From the NCBI RefSeq assembly GCF_016802725.1, contig NC_052675.1:10704638-10768637 (forward strand): DNA of 64,000 bases. Direction: 5' to 3'. The notes beneath the pieces are model-generated. The model searched no databases, was not told where the DNA came from, and saw nothing but the letters and a program-made list of their open reading frames with translations. The DNA is from Solenopsis invicta. Taxonomy: Eukaryota; Arthropoda; Insecta; Hymenoptera; Formicidae. The position numbers and the translations under genes were made by a program. The first letter of the stretch is position 1, and every line of letters begins with the position of its first letter. Shown here piece by piece: positions 1-11,188 of the stretch.

Positions 1-244
1 GCTGCGAGGAAAGAGCGAAAGTTAAGCGGAATTTACGCATCGTAAGCGGCATCGAACGGCGAAATACCGCGTTTACTTTCGTCGCGTGTCCGTCCGTCAC
101 CCACCCCCTTAACGGCGATTTGGTAATTCTTTGCTTTGAACAAAGAGAAAGAGAAAGAGAGAGAGAAAGAGACAGCGAGGGACAGAAAGAGAGGGGGAGA
201 GAAGAGAGGTACTTAAGAATTTGTCAATTTCGTTAATAAATCGT

Positions 245-252
245 TATTTACA
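245..252 (-). promoter_or_regulatory. Pumilio response element TGTAAATA
   Basis: A perfect match, on the transcript strand, to the UGUANAUA motif that this gene's own PUF domain is predicted to read. It is the only full match I found in 1-2946. If the 3' UTR reaches this far (about 2.7 kb), it would allow autoregulation; that extent is unproven. Confidence 0.3.
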
Positions 253-814
253 ATATCTTACAAAGAAAGCTGCTACGTTCTTCCCTCTTCTTTGCTTTTT
301 CTTTTTTGTACAGAGTCGTGCGGGGGGCATTTAATCTAAGTTTACTGGCGAGTTCTTTCATTCTTTTTTTTTGCTCTTCGATTTCTACATATTTAACATC
401 TACCTTGAAACAAAATATATCATACATTGTACATGGGAGGGCGACTAATAATCGAATGAAACAGAGTTATGTATAAAAATGTGTTCGTGATGAAAGGGGT
501 TCTTACATTGACATTTAAACGCGCGATCCCAATGAAAATGGCTGAGTGTGCGCTCTTTGTCCTCTATAATACAATTGAAATGTTCAAAGTATAGTGTATG
601 TCGAATGTATATTATGTATACCCGAAGATAGATAATGAAGAGAAAATGGCGCGAACGGATTATAGATACACATGTGTTGTGCACGATCTCCTGATATTTT
701 TGTTTCTCGAGAACGCGTTTATATCATTTATACAATGTACAATGGTCTTCGGCTTTTACGTTCCAAGAATGATAGCTGCAAATTATTAAGGGGAGGAGCC
801 AGGGAGGGTTATCT

Positions 815-846
815 CTATATATATATATATATATGTATATATATAA
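815..846. repeat. (TA)n microsatellite
   Basis: TA dinucleotides with one G interruption, in the pum 3' UTR or downstream region. Confidence 0.95.
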
Positions 847-1153
847 ATTTCTTTTTGCCTAATGCAACTTCATGAAATATGTTTATATCTTACAATTGGA
901 TACTTCGGAAAAATGTGAAATCTTGGATGAGTTCGGTTAGAGGGGTAAGGGAGGGAGAGCGTAGCTATGGTTGGGACAGCAGCGTTTAGAACGTAAATCA
1001 TAAATTTAATATAATTAGTAATTATTATATAATACATAATATTCACAGACTCCGTCAAAAATAAGGGGAAATGTTCCCGTGAGAAATAAAATATTCACTG
1101 AATTTATCGGTCCTCGCGTATTTCGGATATTTCGTACCTATACACATTTGTTA

Positions 1154-1159
1154 TTTATT
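1154..1159 (-). terminator. Candidate distal poly(A) signal AATAAA
   Basis: AATAAATAAC context on the minus strand about 1.8 kb after the stop; a possible distal polyadenylation site. No transcript evidence. Confidence 0.25.
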
Positions 1160-1610
1160 TATATCACAATTTACAAAATTCGAGGATCTCAAGAGGGCTC
1201 GAGGGGAATAAGAGATACGGGATAGTGGGAAATTGAGAAAGAGAGGGAGAAAGAGAGTGGAGGAAAAGACGTGCTTCCTCAGACTTCGGAAGCTACAAAC
1301 GTGAAAAATTAACAAAGGAGAACACGGTAGCGTGAACAGCTTATCTTGTTGTCTCACTTTGCCCGCTTTTCGTATCTGTCTTCACTTCCCTCTGTGTGTG
1401 TCACAATAATCATAGAAAATCATAGAAAATCAATGCGAACAAGAAAAATAAAAACTCAACTTTTTTTTCTTCATTTAGAAACTCTCAAAGATGATTATCT
1501 CGACGTTAAAAAAAATAAAGACAAAAGAAAAAAAATCGATTAACAAAGTAATCGCTCTTTGTGTGAACGTTCCAAGTAGTCTTAGGGGGACAGATCGATA
1601 GTCAGGTCAG

Positions 1611-1637
1611 AGGTCCAGGTCCAGGTCCAGGTCCAGG
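1611..1637. repeat. AGGTCC hexamer tandem repeat
   Basis: Four perfect tandem copies of AGGTCC plus a partial fifth, within the presumed pum 3' UTR. Confidence 0.95.
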
Positions 1638-1881
1638 AGTCAATGCCTGATTTTTCATTCCCATGTCAAACGCTATGCTACATTTAAACAACATATCTAT
1701 AACTCCTAAAATTTCTACTTCTCAAGTTTTAATCTTATTCTCTGCTCGTCTGCTGACTCGTCGATCGAGCGCATACCGCGCGTTTAAAAATAATACTAAA
1801 GCAGCGATTGCGTGTAAAAGAGAGAAAGCGGCGCGGTATACGCGGGATCGGGAACGTCACACATTACGCGCGGTGTGTTGT

Positions 1882-1904
1882 CTGTGTGTGTGTGTGTGTG
1901 TGTG
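1882..1904. repeat. (TG)n microsatellite
   Basis: Uninterrupted TG dinucleotides followed by a degenerate TG/TA purine-pyrimidine stretch to about 1940. Confidence 0.95.
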
Positions 1905-2109
1905 GGTGTATGTATGTGTACATGTATGTACGTGTAATGTGTTACAACCCTCGTACAATTCGATATAAATGCATGCAGCACTAAGACCTAACTGTCTCTA
2001 AAACTGTCCGTGATTTTATCGCGTCGCCCTCGTAGAAATTTATTGTTAACCTTCTCGCAGAGTGTAAAACTCGACGAACTGCGCGTTTTGCATATCCATA
2101 ATGCTCCAT

Positions 2110-2115
2110 TTTATT
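2110..2115 (-). terminator. Candidate poly(A) signal AATAAA
   Basis: AATAAA on the minus strand about 830 bases after the pum stop. Another copy at 2904-2909 is only about 40 bases after the stop and is a less likely end. Such hexamers are common in AT-rich DNA. Confidence 0.25.
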
Positions 2116-2946
2116 CACTCTTATCAGAGGATAGAGCTCTTACATCTTTCTCTTTCGTGCTGAAATCGAGGGGACATAACGCATCTAATAAATCCAGCGT
2201 AACTGCTCTGCACGATAATTCAATAATCGAACGATCCTCTCTTTTCGGATCTGTACGAAATCTAATGCATTTTTATGCGGCACAAAACCAGCCAATGGCT
2301 CAGTTTAGAGTGCGCCGATTGGTCATGAAACGTACCTGAAACTTGTCGAGCCGATCGTGAGAAACATGGTTTGCAAACCGGAAATCATAGTGCAATTTTC
2401 TACTTCGGTATGCTCGATATACTTGGTAATGCAAATATCTACGCACGTGACACTTCCCCACGTACGGGGTACGTATTGCAAAACGATAGAAAAATGCGCT
2501 ACAACGTATCTATCCTCGTTTCTACGGACTGCTTTTTCGTAGGTCTCTCGTCAGAACAGACTTCGCCATAACGTGATTTCGCGTTGCCCGGGTCCCGAAG
2601 AAGCTGATTTTACTATACAAATATCGTCGACTTCACGATTGCAAAAATAAGAAAAATTGTTACATTATAGCAAATTTCTTACGAGAAACAATTGTCCGAG
2701 AAGTTTTTTCCGCCTCTTTTTCTCTTGCTTTCAAAGGACACGGGGCAAAACGAGAAAAGAAATAAACGTAGGAAAATTCGTTGAAATTCGTCATTTCCAT
2801 CGATAGAACAGATCTCGCTAAGGTAAAAATAGGGTAGTAGTACTCTCTTAATGCGACGTGCGGACATTGCAGTTTTTCTTGCCTCTTCCTTTACGGATCT
2901 CATTTTATTTTCCGCGGTGGAAGATAATCCGCGCGTGCACGCGCGT

Positions 2947-3274
2947 TTATAAAACCTGCGTTGACTGCTGACTCGATGTTGAGACCGAGCCAGATGCGGC
3001 CGACGCGGGTGGTCCAATCGGACCAAGATCACCGCCTCCGCTGCTCGTCGATGTACCAGCAGGCGTCGCTCCTACTCCCATTGCCGAAGCGGTCTTCATG
3101 AAGAATTTCTCTAATTTCACGATAATGTGCTTGCCATAAGTGTATTTGCGCAGACTTCCCAAATGCGGCCGGATTTTATGCATTAGCACCTTGCGCTGCG
3201 CCGGCTCCGCGACATCAATCATCTTCTGAACGACGTAATTGGCATACTGATCCTTCATCATCACGTTTAGCGCA
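2947..3274 (-). CDS. pum: Pumilio last coding exon, PUF repeat 8, C-terminus
   Basis: A TTCTTGTAG acceptor starts the exon, which completes Asn903 and runs to the TAA at 2947-2949; residues 904-1011. Repeat 8 (DQYANYVVQKMID) has N915, Y916, Q919, reading the first U of UGUA. The capping repeat RKYTYGKHIIVKLEKFFMK follows. A 50-residue Gly/Ser/Thr/Ala tail ends in SSQQSTQVL. The tail is much shorter than the roughly 100-residue tail of Drosophila. Confidence 0.97.
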
Positions 3275-3373
3275 CTACAAGAAAGAAAAGGAAGAAATAA
3301 ACAATAAACGTGAGATTTTCAAAAATAACCGTTTTGGATCTTCTAACAATACATCTAGTACAAAAGTACTCAC

Positions 3374-3542
3374 TTATCATTGAAGCCGCAAACTTCTTCA
3401 ATCAGTACAGCGCGTTCCTGTCTTGTGGCATGAGTCACACATTTTTCAACGACATTGCTCGCAAATTTATGCTGGGAAAGAGCGAGTACTTTGCCTCTAA
3501 CGCTGCTGATTAATTGTGCTTTATCTTCTGGTTTTCCATGTT
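3374..3542 (-). CDS. pum: Pumilio exon L, PUF repeat 7 and Nanos-contact loop
   Basis: A TTTATAG acceptor and GTGAGTAC donor bound 169 bases; residues 848-902. Repeat 7 carries S875, N876, E879, the only guanine-reading triad of the family, which fixes the G of UGUA. The exon ends with VCGFND, equivalent to fly VCTFND, the repeat 7-8 loop whose Phe and neighbours are needed for Nanos recruitment. Here the Phe (F900) is kept while the preceding Thr is Gly. Confidence 0.98.
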
Positions 3543-3808
3543 CTATAAAAAATATAAATAAATATCATATTTTTTTAACCTTTGCTTTTACTAAAGATGT
3601 GCAAATCAAGCGTATTTGTGCGGTCAAATCGAATACAAGAATTAGTACACACTGATACAAGAATGATCACGTAGAAGAAATAAATAAAATCAAAATAGAC
3701 GATCAATTCGAATCGAATCCTGTGAATTGGTTTCATCTGAAAGATCTTCAGATCTCTGAACAACTTAACTCTCAATAATCGTATTGGTATGAAAGAAATG
3801 AGATTTAC

Positions 3809-4199
3809 CAAGCACATGTTGAATGACGTAATTGCCATATTGATCCTGAATTAGTTGGTCAGTGGCAGCGTGCAATTCTTGCAGAATTCCTTGAGTTTGT
3901 TCTGGAGTACAATGCTCGAGAATACGTTGGATTACTCGACAACCATACGGATGAGTACTAAGAGAATACACCTGTCCTGTAAAAGCTCCTATCACGAACT
4001 GCAATGCTCGCGGTTCAACGCACTCGATGCATTTCTGCACAACGTGATTGCCATTTTGATCCTTAACGCACTTCAACACATGTCCATCGAGTTCTCGCAC
4101 GATTTCCTGTTGCTGTTCTGGTCCAATCGACTCAAGTGCCTTCTGTATGACTCTGCAGCCATACATCTGCAGTGCGAGCGGTAGGACGTGTCCACGAAC
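3809..4199 (-). CDS. pum: Pumilio exon K, PUF repeats 3-6
   Basis: An ATACTAG acceptor and GTAAATCT donor bound 391 bases; residues 717-846. It encodes VRGHVLPLALQ and then four repeats. Repeat 3 has C731, R732, Q735 (adenine). Repeat 4 has N767, H768, Q771 (uracil, the permissive position). Repeat 5 has C803, R804, Q807 (adenine). Repeat 6 has N839, Y840, Q843 (uracil). Stacking residue types are as in fly and human. The last base starts Glu847. Confidence 0.98.
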
Positions 4200-4684
4200 C
4201 TAGTATAAATTAAACAAATAATAAAACGATGGAACATTCATTAAATTAAAAAAGTCTTTAATGCAATAAATAAATGACATGATAAATTATCAGATTATTT
4301 CGTGTATAATCATGTTAAATCAGATGACACGCAAAGTTTTTCGTCATATTTAATATGGTAAAAGTCATGATTAAAAGTAGTAGTAATAATAGAATAACAA
4401 TAAGTATCTATTGATAATCTAAGATTAAGCATCTGAGAACATATATAGAAATTATAAAAAAAATGTTCTGCAGATATAACAATAAAAAAATGAAGACTAT
4501 TGATGAAGATTTAAAAAAACAATATAAAATCAAAGATATAAAAATCCTTCTATCTATCAAAGCATCATGTTTCGACATATGGCTTGAGATTCAATATCAA
4601 GAACTATCAAGAATTAGATTAAAGAAAGTTAGTTTCGAATTTCTCTTCTGGATGAAATATATTTTCAATATAACTGGAATTTAC
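4200..4684 (-). other. pumilio intron between exons J and K
   Basis: AT-rich, 485 bp, no coding or repeat structure seen. A 114-codon plus-strand frame at 4463-4807 overlaps it and runs antisense over exon J; I see no sign that it is coding. Confidence 0.9.
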
Positions 4685-4925
4685 CTTTTGGGCGAGCGTC
4701 GATTTTTGTTCCTGTGTACCGTATTCGAAAAACTTCTGAATGACGTAATTTCCAAAGACATCTGTCATGAGGGAATATGCGGAGGAGAGGATCTCTTGGA
4801 ACACTAGCTGTTTCTCACTGGCCGAGGCGCGTTCTAATTTCTGTTGAATGAATCGCGAACCATGCTGATCTTGACTGAACTCGACTATATGATTAGCCAA
4901 ATCGCGCAACTGAAGACTCGGAAAA
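4685..4925 (-). CDS. pum: Pumilio exon J, PUF repeats 1-2
   Basis: A TTCTCAG acceptor and GTAAATTC donor bound 241 bases; residues 637-716. It begins FPSLQLRDLANHIVEFS. Repeat 1 has the RNA-reading triad S659, R660, Q663 (reads adenine). Repeat 2 has N695, Y696, Q699 (reads uracil). These equal the human PUM1 repeat-1 Ser/Arg/Gln and repeat-2 Asn/Tyr/Gln positions. It ends on the full codon K716. Confidence 0.98.
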
Positions 4926-5376
4926 CTGAGAAGAAAAGAACACAGTATACTTTATTAGCGTATTGTTCAACTCGTGCTGGAATAAAGCTATTGATTACGA
5001 TGTCGGAATAGAGAAATCATACATAATTTTCTCGCAATATACACATTGAATCATATTTTTTTCGCATGTCATCATTTATACTCGCTAAAATTTAAAGTGC
5101 ATTAAGAATTTTTTTGCTTTATTTTCTTAAAATTAATACATTTAATCAACTATAAGTCTATTTTCAGAGAACACGAATAAAATAAACTTCATTAAACAAG
5201 ATAATAAAGAAGAACTTGGTTTTGTGACAAGGTCTGAAATACATTTCATTCACTAATAATAACACTTAAAAAAATTAATTTATCTTAATACAATAGTGCA
5301 AAAAAATTGTATAATTTTACATTGCCGACGTCATAATCTAAATGGTAAACCCGTAAGGGATTCCATCTAATTTTAC
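4926..5376 (-). other. pumilio intron between exons I and J
   Basis: AT-rich, 451 bp; nothing else seen. Confidence 0.9.
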
Positions 5377-5671
5377 CGATTATTTCGGAAATCTTCCAGT
5401 AAGCGAGATCGTCCTCCGGAATTTTTGTCGCTGATATTAGCGGCACCTCCACGGCCAGGTTTGCCTACGAGATTAGGAAACAGAGAGCTACTAGAGCCAA
5501 ACACTCCATTGGCTGTTAGAGTGGGTACCGCGCTGGCGCGGAACTTGGCTTCGGCACCGGGGGCTGCTGACACTCGACTGGCTCCACCGACAAGACCACC
5601 CAGGGATCCCCCTAAAGATGGCGGCGGTGTTAATGACAAGCCTAGAGGACTCGGTGACGCGGTGACTGTAC
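5377..5671 (-). CDS. pum: Pumilio exon I, linker ending LLEDFRN before PUF domain
   Basis: A TTATGCAG acceptor and GTAAAATT donor bound 295 bases; residues 539-635 with split codons at both ends. It encodes TVTASPSPLGLSLTPPPS, a Gly/Ala/Ser-rich stretch, VFGSSSSLFPN and GGRSRLLEDFRNN. ASPLG..TPPPS, FGSNSSIF and GRSRLLEDFRNQR are the Drosophila equivalents. SRLLEDFRN marks the start of the PUF homology domain, and Arg636 is split onto the next exon. Confidence 0.96.
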
Positions 5672-6714
5672 CTGCATAACAAATCAAAGCGCTTAATGAC
5701 ATGATTCTTTGATCAATTTGGAGTCGATTCTTCTTTCAAGATCATCGTCATTTGCAGCGAATATCAGTTTCAAATATTACATATCTTTATAAATAAATTT
5801 TGCAATAATATTTATTTTAAATTAAGTTGAACAAGATTGATCATTATGACTACTAAAAAATTCAATAAGTTTCTTCCAATAAGTCTTTCGTCATTGATTA
5901 CTCAAAATGCTACTGATTCATGGGCATATTCATTAAAGAAAAATCGACAAAATTTTCTGACATTACGTAAAGAATAAGGATCTAAGCACTCGTATTTAAT
6001 TATGCTCGATCTGTATATCTGTACCTGTGTCTGTATACTCTTTGCAGGAAGTACCTGCATTTGTAGCTAAATACACTCTGTCCCAGGTACCTGTATCTAG
6101 AGAAAATAGTATTTCTTATCTCACTGATCGTGAATGATGCGCTGTACAATTTTTGTACAGAAGCAATGTACACTGTATAGTGGCTAAGTCTAATTCCCGT
6201 GATGTGTTAAAATCGCTACAGATTACAATGGCGTACACTGATCGCTCTCTAAACCAGTCATTTTTACTCCCAATTAAGATGTTTTTCAAGCATCAGGACG
6301 CAACATAATTTATATGTCGGGGTCAAGTTTAGAGAGAAGGGTAGTGTTGTTATCATAGCTGAGTTATGTATACAAAAGCACGTGTACAAATGGATTACAT
6401 TATTAAGACACAATGTACAACATAGATAATCGAGCGTCTATGGCGATTCCGAGATGCCTCACAACCGTCGTGTACAGGCGTCTGAAACGGTACACTCGAA
6501 TCCTCAAGAGTAACATCATTGCGCGTGAACATACGGCGAAAGGAGATGATAAGAAAAAATCGATAAGATGAGGATAACTCTCGTCTCAATTTTTATCATC
6601 ATTCGTGTCTCTCCGTATGTTTTCCGCGCAACAAGAACATTCAAACGTACTGTTCCAGACATCTTACACCCCGTATATCAGAATATATTTCACACACAGC
6701 AAAACGGTTCTTAC
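5672..6714 (-). other. pumilio intron between exons H and I
   Basis: 1043 bp. Several loosely repeated TACCTGTATCTG-like words cluster at about 6010-6105; otherwise unremarkable AT-rich DNA. Confidence 0.9.
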
Positions 6715-6834
6715 CGAGGGCGCCGTAACTCTGAGGCCACTTCGCCCGGCTATATTCCAAGCTTGGACTGAAGGCTGAAGTATTTCTATCAAAGGAATCT
6801 CGTCTGCCGGTTGAAGACGCACCGAGGCCTAAAC
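6715..6834 (-). CDS. pum: Pumilio exon H, GRRDSFDRNTSAFSPS segment
   Basis: A TGTGCAG acceptor and GTAAGAAC donor bound 120 bases; residues 499-537 with split Gly codons at both ends. It encodes LGLGASSTGRRDSFDRNTSAFSPSLEYSRAKWPQSYGAL. GRRDSFDRSTSAFSPS and KWP..YGALG are nearly the same in Drosophila, and GRRDSFE..SFSPSLDY is the vertebrate form, so this is one of the most conserved N-terminal blocks. The exon is frame-neutral (120 bp). Confidence 0.95.
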
Positions 6835-7717
6835 CTGCACACAAGACGTACACCGGTCATCTTAACACGGGGCTCGAGAGCAACCGGTATCGAGCATACA
6901 AGAGACGTGACGATATCGAACAGATTACGAATAATAAACAAATCGGCACAAACGCTCTACTGAAAAAGGCACGTCGCTGAAAGAGAATTGGCTATATTCA
7001 ACATGAAAATACAAATCAATTAGGTTGTATGAAGCATGCAAACACCTTACGTTATTCTTTACTCTTTTGTACATGAAAATCCGTACACACCACCAATATA
7101 GAGAGCCAAAAGGAATTTTTCTAGTCCCAGGAAAAAAGCACTCGAGTTGATAGGCTTTATATTTCAACATGTTTCTTTTTCCATAACAAGATAAAATACA
7201 CATACAGTATTCTATACAATATTTTTACACAGAATTGACCGATATCTTTTTACCACATTATGCAACTACTGATAAACAATTACAACGTATATAGTAATGC
7301 GTTCTTCCAAATTCTTTCATTTAACTTGATCAGTTAATGTACAGGTTTTTCACATATGGGAGCATACTTATTTTACATTCCCTTGACACTTTCGAAGTTA
7401 TCGCTGTTATGTCGGTTATATGTACAAGATAACTTCAAAAATTGAGAAGCTCATTTCCAATCCACATCCTTAAAAACCGGGGATTATACACACACATATA
7501 TATATATGTACATGTTATGAATTTTACGGAAGGCTCTTGTAGTGTCTGGTTTTTAAGAATACAGATACAAAATTGGGATTATATTCGCCTGAAAAGAAAT
7601 CCGCGGGCGCGTTCAAAGAACCGAGGAAGCGCTGTTTTCCTGGAGAATAGATTTCACCGAGAGCAAAAGGTGCCCGTGGATGAGGGAAGAGGAGGATCAC
7701 AATCGCGAGTGATATAC
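6835..7717 (-). other. pumilio intron between exons G and H
   Basis: 883 bp, AT-rich, with a short CA/TA run at about 7490-7510. No coding signal. Confidence 0.9.
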
Positions 7718-7882
7718 CTGTGTTCGGTAGTTGGGCAGGCGAGCCCAATGCCCCGAGCGGGGAGCCGCCGTATCCTAGGGCCGCTAAACCAGCGGCAAGT
7801 CCCGAACCTTGCTGTTGCGCCTGTTGCACCGCAACTGCCTGGGCTTGCGCGACCACTGCCGCTGCGCTGCACGCCGCCAGAC
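7718..7882 (-). CDS. pum: Pumilio exon G, Ala/Gln-rich linker
   Basis: A TTTGGTGCAG acceptor and GTATATC donor bound 165 bases. It completes Gly443 and encodes residues 444-497: an Ala/Val/Gln-rich stretch (SAAAVVAQAQAVAVQQAQQQ), then GLAALGYGGSPLGALGSPAQLPNT. The sequence itself is poorly conserved; support comes from phase agreement with both neighbours and vertebrate-like GSPLGALG wording. Its length is a multiple of three with the same phase (1) on both sides, so it could be skipped without changing the frame. Confidence 0.85.
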
Positions 7883-9073
7883 CTGCACCAAAAGCCCGCA
7901 ACCCACACGCGCTCTCTTAGTCGTCGTAAGTGTTGATTAGCGTATGTTACCGAGCCTTACACCGTCTATGGAGAAGCCTAGCGGTCTACGTATCGCAATC
8001 GCGTGTTCGCGAAACATGGGCGTCGTATAAGAAAGCCCGGAAGAGGTTGAATTTCGGGCCGTTGCGTGCGAAACGTCGATTCTGCTCCAAGATCGCGATA
8101 ATATCGTAGACGATTTCCGAGGAAAGATATGTGCAATCGCAAGCAGTTAGTTGTATTATTCATATCTTTAATTGAACGTAATGTAGTATAATTTTATATA
8201 ATTTTATAATAAAACAGTATCGATCAAATATAGAAAGTTAGAAAAAGAGCAGAAAGAATTAAAGATAAAACAAATCCATTTTTTCATAATCATATTCCAG
8301 ATGTTGAATTCTTTGTACAGCGATATTATGTTAATGTAATTAACTATTTGTATTATTTATATTATTTTTTCTATCTAATTTTAAGTTATAATGCAATATT
8401 AAACAAATTTCTTAATTATTCCGTATTTATTAGAGAATTCAAAAACTCTAAAAACAATTCCAAAAATATTTCCATTTGCAATTCTGTGAAAATCATGATG
8501 TAATAATCTCTCTACCAGGAGATATATATTATATTCGCGCGCTAAATTTAATCCTCCGAGATACGATGTTTCTTATGTGCGACGATCTAGTAAAATTTAT
8601 CTTCTCTCTGATACTACGCTCGGTGTCCTTTTTGCAATGTTGGACTAACAAGCATTGCTCTTTTTGTCACCCTATCGCCGCGCACATCCTTATCTCTTCC
8701 GCGACACGCGGAATCGCGTTGTCAATAGTATCTGTCATGGTATCCTCTCGTTTCTTCTAGTTGCAATGTTACATAGTGCGTGTTTTACGCGTATTTACAG
8801 GGAACAGACGAGTCAACCGTGAATGGCAAGGTGATGTCGGACGTTAACGATAATGGCACACGTTTAAGTATCATAATCGAACGGTTGTCATATAATTTCG
8901 TTTCGCAGCACACAGTCATGCATTACACACGTATTACACGACGAGGGAAAGGGGAGGGAGGGATAGACCTTTACAAGATGTTACACACAACATGACTTTA
9001 CAAGACTTCTTACAGGTGTGTGTACAAAGAGGACGATGATAGCACCGGCAGACCGGATTCCCGTTAGACTCAC
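7883..9073 (-). other. pumilio intron between exons F and G
   Basis: 1191 bp with no supported gene. The stretch at 8160-8480 is very AT-rich; nothing further is seen. Confidence 0.9.
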
Positions 9074-9314
9074 CTAGGCATTCACCGGGTGTAGCGTTGC
9101 TGTGCGATGTCGGAGTCGGTTGAGAATATAGATTCGGCGGTGGTGGTGCCGGTGGACCCGGTGGTGGTTGAGACGGAGCTCTGTTCACGAGAACTGGTGC
9201 AGGACTGACTAATCTCATGGGAGTCGCCGCCGAACTTAGTCCGCGCACGCCTCCCATGACGATGGACCCGTTCTGATCGTAGTAAGCCGGTATCACCTGA
9301 TACTGACCCTGTAC
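9074..9314 (-). CDS. pum: Pumilio exon F, VIPAYYDQ..MRLVSPAPVLV segment
   Basis: Starts in phase 0 after TTCCGTAG and ends before GTGAGT, one base into Gly443. Residues 363-442 include VQGQYQVIPAYYDQNGSIVM, TPMRLVSPAPVLV, a Pro-rich PPPGPPAPPPP stretch and NLYSQ. Each block aligns in order with Drosophila Pum (VIPAF-D-TGSLLM, TPMRLVSPAPVLV, NLYSQ). The conserved LVSPAPV block lies in the region mapped functionally as a repression domain in flies (established knowledge). Confidence 0.95.
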
Positions 9315-10801
9315 CTACGGAAAGATTAATTACGTTACGTTAGTTACCTGTGCTAAACATCATTAATCGGTCATTAAAAGTCGATTAATAATAGAACTTG
9401 GGACAGTTAGTATTAAAATTGAAGAGACTGAAATTGAAGTAACTCTTCTAAAAAAAAATAGTAATAAATGTTAAAATAGTAATAAAGAACGTTTTATGAT
9501 CGGACATTTAAGGTAGTACACTCGTGAATTAAAAATAAAAAAATTTCTTAAAATTAAAACTACTAGAAGACGTTGACACGCTGGTGCAATTACAATGAGA
9601 TTGATCGTTTCAATACTGAAATATAAGCAATTAAAAACTGCGTATCTTACACGTGCCGCCTATACAAAATTCATAAAAATGTCGCGTTTATTTTTGTAGT
9701 ATGTATACTAGAAATAACATGTTAATAAAAAACTAACATGCGATGGAGGAACATAAAACTGATATTGTGAAAAAATGTTACAACTTTTTACCATATAGTT
9801 TGAAAAAGAGCCATGAAAGGAACGTAATTTTCGATTTTGTTTCACACATGGAGACGATTGAAGGGAGCGGCCAGTAAGCATCGAGCTGCGTTAGTTTGCC
9901 TCTATCTGTATTCATTTTTGTTCCGCGTGCGGCGCAACCAAAAGTTTCCTCTCACTGGTGGAAGTGGAAATATCGCCAAACGCGTAATGGGACTTAACTT
10001 TCGAACTGACTATTGTCACGAGTGTACTACCTTAAGCTCAATTTGTTTAAAAAAATAGGTAATAATTCGAAACGCTCAACTATTTAACTTTGTGCAACTC
10101 GTCGAGGTTTCTGGCGCTTTTATTCGTATCGCTGCGCATAAATACAATAGACGCAAGTCGTTCCAAATTGAACGTCTAATTTTATAAGACGCGAACATCA
10201 CAGTACCATGAGTTTCTCTCCTGTCTTCTTCTCCACTTGTCGCAGTAGTAAAATATCTAAGGGGACAATGTGGCAATCTCTAATTGGTACAACGAACGGC
10301 TCCACATCTTATGTCAAGCGCAAAAAACAATCATCGGCCACTCGTGGAACGGGCGAGCGAGAAAATAGCTTCTACAGAATTAGAAATACGTCTAATTCGC
10401 GGTACGCGCTAATTCGTGAGTTCTCTATTTACCTCGCCGTCAAACCTAAATTTAGCCTCTTTATTTAACGGTTATGCATCATCGCGATATGCACGGCTCG
10501 AATTATTTCGAAACACGTATGACGTACTTTCGTAACCCTGGGAATCTTAGCACGAACTTGACAAAGAATCTTTTAAAAATTCCCCTGTAAATTTCACATT
10601 TTTTAAATTTTCAAACAGATAAAGAAATAAAAATTGAACTGATGTTCCCCGAAAATATATCTCTTCGCAATCAAGCCACAGCAAAGAGGCATCTTTTATT
10701 TTTATTTGCAAACGCGTGATTCGCGAAAAATGTTATTTGTTTCTGTTCGTTTTTTTTTTTTTTTTACGGATTTTGACGATTATTGCCAGCGGCTGGCTCA
10801 C
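9315..10801 (-). other. pumilio intron between exons E and F
   Basis: 1487 bp, AT-rich. The T-run at about 10751-10765 lies just inside the donor side of exon E. No gene or mobile element seen. Confidence 0.9.
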
Positions 10802-11053
10802 CGTTTGTGCCAGATTGTTGGCGGTGTCCTGCGCGGCGGCGGCCGCGGCCGCTGCCGAAGAGGGAGTGAGCGGTCGGCGGGGTGGCGGTGGCGCGGTTGC
10901 CTGAGGAGGTGCCTGCGGCAGCAATCCGGCCGGATAGACCCAAGGTGCGACACCATAGTACTGCGGTACTACAGGGGGTGGTGCGCCGGCTATCAGCGCT
11001 CCTACGTAAGGCTCCTGGCCGCTGATAACGGTGTATGGGGCCGTAGGAAAGTT

Positions 11054-11084
<31 letters not shown>

Positions 11085-11188
11085 GCTTGGGACGCGGCTA
11101 GGTATTGTTGCTGCTGCTGCTGCTGCTGCTGCTGCAGAAGTTGTAATTGTTGTGGCGTCGCGCCTTGCGGCTGACTGCGGAACAGTTG
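10802..11188 (-). CDS. pum: Pumilio exon E, QLFRSQ, polyGln, VAPW and polyAla segment
   Basis: A T-rich TTTTTTCAG acceptor and GTGAGC donor bound 387 bases, phase 0 at both ends; residues 234-362. It encodes QQLFRSQ, two runs of ten Gln (plus-strand 11105-11134 and 11054-11083), ISGQEPYVGALIAGA, QYYGVAPWVYPAGLLPQ, PRRPLTPS and an eight-Ala run. The GQE...YYGVAPW...RRPLTPS order matches the third repression region of Drosophila Pum. A second long open frame runs through the same exon because of the triplet repeats, but it has no homology. Phase 0 at the acceptor makes this exon compatible with any alternative first exon ending on a full codon. Confidence 0.94.

Larger units (their letters stand above)
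1..2946 (-). other. pum: pumilio 3' UTR and downstream DNA
   Basis: No supported coding sequence lies here on either strand. The region directly follows the pum stop, so at least its right part should be 3' UTR; long 3' UTRs are usual for this gene. It is AT-rich with a GA-rich stretch at about 141-207, a (TA)n tract at 815-846, four AGGTCC copies at 1611-1637 and a (TG)n tract at 1882-1904. The 3' end of the transcript cannot be fixed from sequence. Confidence 0.6.
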
